Shown here: piece after piece, positions 1-5,351 of the stretch
How positions within the stretch are numbered: the first letter of the stretch is position 1
How the letters are laid out: every line of letters starts with the position of its first letter
NCBI GenBank assembly: GCA_029261375.1
Contig: JAJDBL010000314.1
Location: 1-6,929, forward strand
Reading direction: 5' to 3'
From: Nitrospirales bacterium
GTDB taxonomy: Bacteria > Nitrospirota > Nitrospiria > Nitrospirales > UBA2166
DNA: 6,929 nucleotides
The notes under the pieces: generated by a model
Told to the model about the DNA's origin: nothing
Seen by the model: the letters and a program-made list of their open reading frames with translations, nothing else
The model's database searches: none
Program-made: the position numbers and the translations under genes

Positions 1-113
1 GGATATGGAGTAATGAAAGCTCCCATCGTGTTGGGTTTTGGACGAATGGTCTAGTTTCGATTATGTTCCTTCAGCCTGTCACTTATATATTAATGATGCC
101 ATTTATTTCAACA

Positions 114-161
114 AAATATCGTTAGATATAACCGATAATTCTGCGTAACCGAAATATCGTT
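114..161. repeat. Direct repeat AAATATCGTT, two copies 38 bp apart
   Basis: The ten bases AAATATCGTT occur at 114-123 and again at 152-161. The first copy runs into an imperfect palindrome (ATCGTTA, GATA, TAACCGAT; 118-136). The 38-base spacing is between three and four helical turns. It lies 140-190 bases before nirK and could be a pair of regulator half-sites, but no known operator consensus is matched. Confidence 0.4.
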
Positions 162-192
162 TAATTGTGAGTGATGGGAAACAACACGAAAG

Positions 193-231
193 TTAATAGA
201 TATCAACATCTTAGACGTTGAGTTCTATCTA
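193..231 (+). promoter_or_regulatory. Candidate CRP/FNR-type box and promoter for nirK
   Basis: The 14 bases at 193-206 read TTAAT-AGAT-ATCAA, one mismatch from the FNR/DNR-type consensus TTGAT-N4-ATCAA. A weak -10-like TATCTA lies at 226-231. If transcription began at about 238, the box centre (199.5) would sit near -38 to -39, close to the -41.5 position usual for activation by this family. Regulators of this family often control nirK in response to low oxygen or nitric oxide. The match and spacing are seen in the sequence; the regulator is inferred. Confidence 0.4.
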
Positions 232-284
232 GCACAAGAAATGCAATAGGGTGTACTGGAGATAGATTTTCTGGAAAGTTCCAT

Positions 285-292
285 AAGGGAGG
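285..292 (+). promoter_or_regulatory. Strong ribosome binding site of nirK
   Basis: AAGGGAGG lies seven bases before the ATG at 300. It is a near-perfect Shine-Dalgarno match and supports this start. Confidence 0.75.
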
Positions 293-299
293 GAAGCGC

Positions 300-1322
300 A
301 TGCTACGAATAAGCCGGAAGGTCAGCATTACTGTGGTCGGGCTATCAATACTGTCAGTGTTTATGTTCTCGCAGAGTATGTCCGCGAAAGAGGCGATGGA
401 AACAGCTCATTTGACGTTTGCTCCAGCAGTACCGCCCCCGATAGATCGAAAGTCACCTGCGTTGGTTCGTGTCGACCTGGAGACGATTGAAAAGGAAGGC
501 GTGCTGGTCAAAGATGAGCAAGGCGATACCAGATACGAATTCTGGACATTTATTGGCCACGTTCCAGGTCCCATGATACGTGTGCGTGTCGGCGATACGA
601 TCGAATTACATTTGAAGAACCACAAGGGGAGTGAGAATACGCATAACATCGACTTGCATGCGGTGACGGGTCCAGGCGGTGGCGCAACCTCGCTAACCGT
701 CCAGCCGGGAGAAGAGAAAGTGGCACGATTTAAGATGCTGAACCCTGGCCTCTTTGTGTATCACTGTGCGACGTCACCCATCCCTGAACATATTTCCAAT
801 GGGATGTACGGCATGATTCTGGTTGAGCCGAAGGAAGGGCTGCCGCCTGTCGACAAAGAATTCTATGTACTGCAAAGTGAGTTCTATACGGAAAAGGAAT
901 ACGGCGCCGCAGGACTTCAGCATTTCGATGGAGACAAAGGGGCCGCGGAAGAGCCAACATACGTCGTCTTCAATGGAAGTGTCGGTGCATTGACGGGCGA
1001 AGGCGCGCTGAAGGCCAATGTCGGTGATCGCGTCCGAATGTATTTCGGAAACAGTGGGCCGAATCTGATTTCGTCGTGGCATATCATCGGGGAAATTTTT
1101 GACCGGGTGTACCATGAGGGCTCGTTGACCGCGAGCCCAAGCGAAAGCGTTCAGACGACGACAGTGCCTGCCGCTGGATCATCCGTTGCGGAGTTCACTG
1201 TGGAGGTTCCAGGAGACTATATCCTCGTCGATCACTCAATTTTTCGTATAGGCAAGGGGGCAGTAGGGATTCTGAACGTTGCAGGGAAAGAGAATCCGGC
1301 AATCTATAACCCGATAAAGTAA
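300..1322 (+). CDS. nirK: Copper-containing nitrite reductase (NO-forming), AniA-like class
   Basis: This periplasmic enzyme reduces nitrite to nitric oxide by one electron. Residues 1 to about 29 form a Sec signal peptide (R3, R6, K7, then a hydrophobic stretch, cleavage near SMSA-KE). Two cupredoxin domains follow. Type 1 copper ligands are H115, C156, H164 and M169; type 2 ligands are H120, H155 and H312; the catalytic pair is D118 and H261. The Cys-to-His spacing of eight residues (YHCATSPIPEH) resembles Neisseria AniA rather than the nine of Alcaligenes NirK. The protein has 340 residues, about the usual length, with no cytochrome or extra cupredoxin fusion. Start chosen: ATG with a strong Shine-Dalgarno and an immediate signal peptide. 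It stands alone, followed by a terminator, and no NO reductase or other denitrification gene is in the window. An FNR-like box upstream suggests control by oxygen or NO. In nitrifiers NirK is linked to nitrite/NO metabolism. Family assignment is very secure. Confidence 0.96.
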   Translation: MLRISRKVSITVVGLSILSVFMFSQSMSAKEAMETAHLTFAPAVPPPIDRKSPALVRVDLETIEKEGVLVKDEQGDTRYEFWTFIGHVPGPMIRVRVGDTIELHLKNHKGSENTHNIDLHAVTGPGGGATSLTVQPGEEKVARFKMLNPGLFVYHCATSPIPEHISNGMYGMILVEPKEGLPPVDKEFYVLQSEFYTEKEYGAAGLQHFDGDKGAAEEPTYVVFNGSVGALTGEGALKANVGDRVRMYFGNSGPNLISSWHIIGEIFDRVYHEGSLTASPSESVQTTTVPAAGSSVAEFTVEVPGDYILVDHSIFRIGKGAVGILNVAGKENPAIYNPIK

Positions 1323-1372
1323 TTCGATATCGTCTGAAGGCGAATCGCGTAAACGCGTACGATGATTTGCAG

Positions 1373-1412
1373 CCCTCTTAACATTCCCCCTTTGGCAAAG
1401 AGGGAAAGGGGG
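1373..1412. repeat. Intergenic palindromic element with interleaved inverted repeats
   Basis: Two inverted repeats are interlocked. CCCTCTT (1373-1379) is complementary to AAGAGGG (1398-1404), and CCCCCTTT (1386-1393) is complementary to AAAGGGGG (1405-1412). The order is A-B-A'-B', so in RNA the two stems compete or would have to form a pseudoknot; zero bases between A' and B' makes alternative hairpins likelier. Elements of this look (CCCCCTTT...AAAGGGGGATTT) resemble short dispersed intergenic repeats in several bacterial phyla; only one copy is in this window. Confidence 0.5.
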
Positions 1413-1438
1413 ATTTCCTCATCATCGCTTCTTCTGAT

Positions 1439-1466
1439 AGCCCCGCCGCTTGCGGCGGGGCTTTTT
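1439..1466 (+). terminator. Rho-independent terminator after nirK
   Basis: AGCCCCGCCGC (1439-1449) pairs perfectly with GCGGCGGGGCT (1452-1462), and a run of five T (1462-1466) follows at once. The GC-rich stem and T-tract make this a textbook intrinsic terminator for plus-strand transcripts. There is no A-rich tract on the left side, so it is not bidirectional. It ends the nirK transcript before the next gene. Confidence 0.9.
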
Positions 1467-1495
1467 CATTTGTCTGTATCCCCCCGCAACGCTCC

Positions 1496-1511
1496 TGCTA
1501 TATTGCCGCCA
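1496..1511 (+). promoter_or_regulatory. Extended -10 promoter giving a probable leaderless start
   Basis: TGC-TATATT (1496-1504) fits the extended -10 pattern TGn-TATAAT with one mismatch. The hexamer ends six bases before the ATG at 1511, so transcription would start at or next to the A of the start codon. No Shine-Dalgarno is visible (GCTATATTGCCGCC precedes the ATG) and no good -35 is found 16-18 bases upstream. A leaderless transcript is inferred. Confidence 0.45.
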
Positions 1512-2695
1512 TGAACGAGTATGACGTCATTGTCCTGGGCGGAGGCGCCGCCGGTCTGATGTGTGCGGTTGCGGCAGGAAGTCGGGGGCGTCGCGTTGTG
1601 GTCCTCGAGGCATCCAACAAAATCGGCAAGAAAATTCTAATCTCTGGCGGTGGGCGTTGTAACTTCACGAATCTACATTGTGATTCGACGCGTTTTATCT
1701 CTGCGAATCCGCATTTCTGTATTTCCGCACTCAGTCGATATACCCAATGGGACTTTATCGCCCTCGTCGAAAAACACAGAATTCCCTATCACGAAAGAAG
1801 CGAAGGACAATTGTTCTGCGATCGGTCAGCGAAAGATATTCTTGCCATGCTGGTGGCAGAGTGCACACAAGCGGATGTACGGATCGTGACCGATTGCCGG
1901 AACACATCGGTCGTGCATCAGCAACACTATGTCGTCGCGTGTGACCAAGGAGAATTTTCGGCAGGGTCGCTGGTGGTGGCTACCGGCGGTCTGTCCTTTC
2001 CCAAAATTGGGGCGTCTGATTTCGGCTTTCGATTAGCGCGACAATTTGGGTTGCGTGTGCGTGATACGCGAGCGGGCTTGGTGCCATTCACATTCTCCGG
2101 GGCGATGCACGAACTGACCGAACGCTTATCCGGTACCAGCGTGCGCGCATCTGTGAGTGTGTCTGATATGACGTTTACGGAGAATGTACTGTTTACCCAT
2201 CGCGGACTCAGCGGCCCTTCTGTGCTGCAACTCTCCAATTACTGGAAGCCTGGCGATGACATACAGATCAATCTGTTGCCAGACCATGATGCCGCCTCCC
2301 TGTTCTTGGAAGCCAAAACACGGCAACCGAAGGCGTTAGTGCGTACAGTATTGTCTGAGGTCCTTCCGCGTGCGTTGGTGCTGGAACTGCAGGAGCGTTA
2401 CTGGCAAGCGTTGGCTGATATCCCCTTAGCAGAACTTTCCGACGATCGTCTGCATCAGGTTGCGAAACAGATACACAGCTGGGTGTTGAAGCCTGCCGCC
2501 ACCGAGGGCTACCGTACAGCAGAAGTCACCCTAGGCGGCATCGATACCGATGAATTGTCATCAAAGACAATGGAGTGCAAACAGCAACCCGGCCTGTACT
2601 GCATCGGTGAAGTCGTCGATGTCACCGGGCATCTCGGTGGATTCAATTTCCAGTGGGCCTGGGCTTCAGCGCAGGCTGCGGGTCATATCGCATAA
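1511..2695 (+). CDS. HI0933/YhiN/BaiN-family FAD-dependent oxidoreductase
   Basis: A cytosolic flavoprotein of the HI0933-like family, 394 residues, a usual length. The FAD dinucleotide fold opens with G10-G-G12-A-A-G15 and has an acidic residue at E33 to bind the ribose. The family hallmark GGGRCNFTN is at 46-54, ATGG with the following SFPKIG at 157-167, and the C-terminal FAD-closing segment GEVVDVTGHLGGFNFQWAWA at 366-385. Members are annotated by homology to BaiN of bile-acid 7-dehydroxylating clostridia, but in most bacteria (E. coli YhiN type) the substrate is unknown, and a bile-acid role here would be unjustified. It starts 44 bases after the nirK terminator, has its own candidate promoter, and lacks a ribosome binding site. 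The TPR gene follows after nine bases, so the two are probably co-transcribed. Family secure; substrate unknown. Confidence 0.93.
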   Translation: MNEYDVIVLGGGAAGLMCAVAAGSRGRRVVVLEASNKIGKKILISGGGRCNFTNLHCDSTRFISANPHFCISALSRYTQWDFIALVEKHRIPYHERSEGQLFCDRSAKDILAMLVAECTQADVRIVTDCRNTSVVHQQHYVVACDQGEFSAGSLVVATGGLSFPKIGASDFGFRLARQFGLRVRDTRAGLVPFTFSGAMHELTERLSGTSVRASVSVSDMTFTENVLFTHRGLSGPSVLQLSNYWKPGDDIQINLLPDHDAASLFLEAKTRQPKALVRTVLSEVLPRALVLELQERYWQALADIPLAELSDDRLHQVAKQIHSWVLKPAATEGYRTAEVTLGGIDTDELSSKTMECKQQPGLYCIGEVVDVTGHLGGFNFQWAWASAQAAGHIA

Positions 2696-2700
2696 GGAGG
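2694..2700 (+). promoter_or_regulatory. Shine-Dalgarno overlapping the flavoprotein stop; decides a TTG start
   Basis: AAGGAGG shares its first two bases with the TAA stop at 2693-2695 and lies four bases before TTG at 2705. This perfect anti-SD match supports the rare TTG start and suggests translational coupling of the two genes. Confidence 0.75.
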
Positions 2701-2704
2701 CGGT

Positions 2705-3502
2705 TTGGAATCATCCTCGCAACAGCTAAATCGACAAGGCAACGCCTACTTTTCTCGGGGTGATTACGCGAGTGCATACCAGCACTACGCGCGGGCGTTG
2801 AAGGTTGATCGCCAACACGGCGATCAACGCGCGTTGGCCGCGACCCTTGGCAACTTGGGGAATATCTGCGCGGTGAGTGATCGCCAGCCTGAGGCGAGAC
2901 AATACTATCAAGAAGTGCTCGACTTGCACCGGAATCTTGGGGATGACCGAGGAATCAGTATTACCCTCGTGAACTTGGGAAACTTGTGTGCAGACAACAA
3001 AGAGTGGGAGCGTGCTCGGGCACATTACTTCGAGGCGTTGGATCTCATGGACCGAATCGGGGACGTTGCCAGTAAAGCGCTGGTCTATCTGGATCTAGGA
3101 TATGTCGCCAAGGAAACCGATCAGCTCGACGATGCGATTGCGCATTGCAAGCAGTCCGTAATTCTCGCGCAACGTATGGGGCAAGATACGACGGTAGCTG
3201 ATGCCTTTCGCATGACGGCTCGATCCTATCTCAAAGGGCATCGATATGAGGATGCCATTGACGTGTGTAAGACGAGCTTGGCCATCGCACACAGACTCAA
3301 AGATGAGCTACGCATGGCAAGCGCATGGTTTTTGATGACAGAAGGATACGAACGAGAAGGAAATCTCGAAAAAGCGGCTGACTTGCTCGAACGTGTCGTC
3401 AAGATCGACGAGAAATTTGATCTGCCAAAATTAGCGGCAAATCGCGCACGGTTGAAGGACATTCGGGAACGCCTGTCGAATGCTGCTTCACAACCTGAGT
3501 GA
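2705..3502 (+). CDS. Six-unit TPR repeat protein, probably a protein-binding scaffold
   Basis: The 265-residue protein is almost wholly tetratricopeptide repeats. Six units begin near residues 7, 43, 83, 123, 163 and 203, with a near-exact 40-residue period: the helix-B ends mark it (GD at 39-40, 79-80 and 119-120, GQD at 159-161, KD at 199-200). Units 2 and 3 share the LGN-type signature (LGNLGN, then a helix ending LGD). The 40-residue unit, rather than the classic 34, resembles the TPR_12/LGN kind of solenoid. There is no signal peptide, membrane span or catalytic domain, so it is probably cytosolic. A short charged tail follows from about 243. The TTG start is chosen because the Shine-Dalgarno is excellent, the repeat starts at residue 7, and the first internal ATG is over 110 codons in. 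It lies directly behind the flavoprotein gene. The binding partner cannot be told from sequence. Confidence 0.9.
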   Translation: MESSSQQLNRQGNAYFSRGDYASAYQHYARALKVDRQHGDQRALAATLGNLGNICAVSDRQPEARQYYQEVLDLHRNLGDDRGISITLVNLGNLCADNKEWERARAHYFEALDLMDRIGDVASKALVYLDLGYVAKETDQLDDAIAHCKQSVILAQRMGQDTTVADAFRMTARSYLKGHRYEDAIDVCKTSLAIAHRLKDELRMASAWFLMTEGYEREGNLEKAADLLERVVKIDEKFDLPKLAANRARLKDIRERLSNAASQPE

Positions 3503-3542
3503 CGACGACGCTCCATAAAAATGTGCTTTCGTGTTTAGATCG

Positions 3543-3564
3543 CGTTGATCCGGCAGGATCAACG
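3543..3564. terminator. Perfect hairpin between convergent genes, possible bidirectional terminator
   Basis: CGTTGATCC (3543-3551) pairs perfectly with GGATCAACG (3556-3564) around the loop GGCA. It lies 40 bases past the TPR stop and directly abuts the TGA (3565-3567) of the convergent minus-strand gene. No T-tract follows on either side, so classical intrinsic termination is doubtful; it may act as an end-protecting or rho-assisted 3' structure for both transcripts. Confidence 0.5.
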
Positions 3565-4129
3565 TCAATTGAAGAAAATGGAAATCCCCATCAGAACGCC
3601 ATAGACGCTGGCATCTTGGTTGTCGAAGAGTTGCCGGTTGAAAAACGGCGCAATGCTCAACGCTCCGCCGCCATTGGCAACGAACATCTTGATGCCGGTG
3701 AACCCGCCAAATACGATCATAGGTTTTTCGTTTGCATCCAATCCTCCGCCGAACTGTGACCCGATAAACGCGTACACCGATGGTGCGAGGGGAGCGTGCA
3801 GTGCCGCAAATCCTACCGCTGTGCCCGTATCATTCACATCGTCAGCGTTCGTGTATTGCAGGCTGGCAACCTACTTGCATGAAGTCTGTGACAAATGCGC
3901 CATACGCGAGCGATCCCGCGAAGGTGCTCATCGCCTTGGGTGCCCCGTCAGGGTTGGTTTTACCAATGCCAACCGCGAGATTGACTTCATTCAATCCTCG
4001 ATGAATGTACGGCGTTGATGTGTCCTCATGTGCGGTACTGTGCTTGCGGGCTGCGTCTGCTGTCCCGCCAACAGTCGCTGAGAAGAGCAGGGCTATGGGC
4101 CCAATGAATAGAAGGGATCGTGCCGTCAT
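3565..4129 (-). pseudogene. Frameshifted gene for a small secreted, probably outer-membrane, beta-barrel protein
   Basis: Two adjacent minus-strand frames make one coherent protein if one base is skipped near 3865. The first frame (4129 to 3842) gives a signal peptide (residues 1 to about 27, hydrophobic core LLFIGPIALLF, cleavage near TADAA), then short alternating polar/hydrophobic segments. The second continues these without a stop to the TGA at 3567-3565. Skipping G3865 joins VGC to SLQYTNADD and yields 187 residues, with beta-strand-like stretches rich in Gly and aromatics and a last strand ending ISIFFN, similar to outer-membrane barrels. A TAG at 3873-3871 in the second frame and the TGA at 3844-3842 in the first confine the shift to about 3845-3870. 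As it stands only 95 residues would be made. A sequencing error or a recent mutation are both possible; programmed frameshifting is less likely. The specific family is not recognised. Confidence 0.72.
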
Positions 4130-4139
4130 GTTTGATCAT

Positions 4140-4146
4140 CTCCTTT
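4140..4146 (-). promoter_or_regulatory. Ribosome binding site of the frameshifted outer-membrane gene
   Basis: On the minus strand AAAGGAG lies ten bases before the ATG at 4129-4127. It supports this start and shows that the initiation signals of the broken gene are intact. Confidence 0.65.
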
Positions 4147-4197
4147 ACATCGCGTTCTCGTATGCGTCTCGTAGGGGCGTCTTGTAAGCACCGCACC

Positions 4198-4225
4198 ACA
4201 GTAGACGGGTGACATGAACGTCCAA
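4198..4225 (-). promoter_or_regulatory. Weak candidate promoter for the frameshifted gene
   Basis: On the minus strand TTGGAC (4225-4220) is followed after 16 bases by TACTGT (4203-4198). The -35 is good, but the -10 matches only three of six bases. It lies about 70 bases before the start codon. Confidence 0.2.
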
Positions 4226-4580
4226 TGAAAAGCAGATGAAAATTTCGTGTGAGGGGACGATGCGGCGAAAGGTCGCCGTTGTTGTATGTGAGGAGTGCTG
4301 GTGATACCTGGGCTTCCTCATCGAGACAGAAACTCAGGCTGTTTCGGCTTTCTTTCCTCCTAGCCCAGACAGGCGATAGAACTCCGTAAGCAAAGAAGTG
4401 TCGACTAACGAGCATATCTTCCCTGTTTTCCAGAGACCTCAATCGTGAGGTGCCACCATGGAATTTGCAACACACCGTTGTCCCGTCATCGGTCTCCGGA
4501 AATCTTTAGATAGTGTTTGTCCTGGCGCTACACGATCAGTCGCCAAGTGGAACGTGTTCGCAGGCCTGGGTGCGGTTCCG

Positions 4581-5351
4581 TCAATCGGGGACTTCGCCGT
4601 CTTTAAACCACCCTCCGCTTAGTCGTTTGAATTTGAGATTGCTCGATGTTTCTTTCCCGTTTTGGTAGGTGTTCATTGCCGTGCCAGTCGCAGTATCACC
4701 TTCTATGGTTACTTCGGTCAGGGCTTGGCGTGTTGGCTCTTGGCCTTGGCCGTATCTAGCTAGAAAGTCCATGATGTCGCCGAAGTACTCGTACTTGGTA
4801 GGTAAGACCGACGCCGTATCATTCTGCTCCTCAATAATTCCGGCATATTTTTTTTCGAGAGCCCGAAGGGCTGCCTTTTTCGAATCATCTGTTTTTGACC
4901 CTGGTCGATGTGTCCCAAATTGATCGGCCATTTTCTCCATTTTGAGGAGTTGTGGGAGTGCAAGATGGAGTTGCAGTATTGCATCGCCCTGAGCGTCTTC
5001 CGTCAGACAATCGAGTGCCGTAACCCAATGTCGCTCTTTTCGCGCTTGCTCACACATTTCATACGCTTCTTCCGGCGAAGCGTATCCAAGGACTACATGT
5101 TGAATGGGTGTGGTGGGTTTGTTGAGCTCACTGGGTTGTTGAGTGCGAGAGGGCGTTTGGTCGTGTTGCTCCAGTTGCGTGCTTTTCTGATTGGGAGTTG
5201 GAGGCTCATTTTTCTCACACGCTGAAACAGAGACGAGCAGACATATACCGAGAAATGCAATTGGGACACATTCTCGGAATACCTTGGAAATGCTAATCAC
5301 CGTCACGAGATGTTCAGTGAGCGATGGTGTTGCTGATGACGTCCATCGCAT
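4581..5351 (-). CDS. Putative lipoprotein of unknown function
   Basis: A hydrophobic stretch followed by the lipobox VSAC (acylated Cys would be C45 when counted from the ATG) indicates export and lipid anchoring. Residues 46-85 are a Pro/Gln/Thr-rich linker. A globular domain follows: a helical part (about 91-142, beginning SPEEAYEMCEQARKERHWVTA and containing a leucine-rich helix), a charged helix (156-177), and a beta-rich end (210-256) with WFKDG near the C-terminus. I do not recognise the family; the SPEEAY...W..ALDCLT pattern recalls small exported proteins of unknown role. The start is uncertain. The ATG at 5351 has AGGA eight bases upstream but overlaps the aldolase gene by 38 bases and gives an unusually long signal region. 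GTG at 5306 or 5300, just past the aldolase stop, would give a typical 27-29 residue lipoprotein signal by coupled re-initiation. The overlap implies co-transcription with the aldolase. Confidence 0.8.
   Translation of the reverse strand: MRWTSSATPSLTEHLVTVISISKVFRECVPIAFLGICLLVSVSACEKNEPPTPNQKSTQLEQHDQTPSRTQQPSELNKPTTPIQHVVLGYASPEEAYEMCEQARKERHWVTALDCLTEDAQGDAILQLHLALPQLLKMEKMADQFGTHRPGSKTDDSKKAALRALEKKYAGIIEEQNDTASVLPTKYEYFGDIMDFLARYGQGQEPTRQALTEVTIEGDTATGTAMNTYQNGKETSSNLKFKRLSGGWFKDGEVPD

Larger units (their letters stand above)
1..299. other. AT-rich region upstream of nirK, no convincing gene
   Basis: No credible complete gene is visible here. Frame 1 is open from the window edge to a TAG at 52-54 (17 codons), which could be the last residues of a gene lying to the left or chance; it is too short to tell. 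From about 80 to 170 the sequence is markedly AT-rich, with several -10-like hexamers such as TATAAC at 127-132 and GATAAT at 134-139. The region most likely serves as the control region of nirK; its repeat, FNR-like site and ribosome binding site are listed separately. Confidence 0.5.
4130..4580. other. Gene-poor gap between lipoprotein gene and frameshifted gene
   Basis: No convincing coding region is seen in these 450 bases. Two small perfect hairpins occur: CGGCGA/TCGCCG at 4263-4278 (loop AAGG) and ACCTCA/TGAGGT at 4436-4451 (loop ATCG). Neither is followed by a T-tract on either strand. The part near 4130-4230 is the leader of the minus-strand outer-membrane gene; the part near 4480-4580 is the 3' flank of the lipoprotein gene. 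No clear intrinsic terminator for the lipoprotein transcript is visible. Confidence 0.5.

Noticed and set aside
300..390. Tat signal peptide on NirK
   Set aside because: The n-region has R3, R6 and K7 but no twin-arginine motif; it fits a Sec signal.
1346..1357. CGCGT-AA-ACGCG palindrome after nirK
   Set aside because: A loop of two bases is too tight for a stable hairpin, and the real terminator lies further downstream; no operator is matched.
3620..4018. 132-codon plus-strand frame opposite the frameshifted gene
   Set aside because: It is antisense to both halves of a coherent secreted protein and shows no domain; a shadow of the minus-strand gene.
4263..4278. CGGCGA/TCGCCG hairpin as a terminator
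   Set aside because: No T-tract follows on either strand and no gene ends next to it.
4026..4475. 149-codon minus-strand open frame in the gap and over the start of the frameshifted gene
   Set aside because: It overlaps the signal-peptide region of the better supported gene, has a residue composition unlike a folded protein (many Cys, Arg, Ser, His), and has no recognisable motif.
4523..4545. TGGCG...CGCCA inverted repeat as the terminator of the lipoprotein gene
   Set aside because: Only five base pairs around a 13-base loop and no T-tract on the minus strand.
4458..4622. 54-codon plus-strand frame with GAGG seven bases before its ATG
   Set aside because: The ribosome binding site is fair, but the peptide has no recognisable feature, its end lies antisense to the lipoprotein gene, and the GAGG belongs to a small palindrome; chance is likely.
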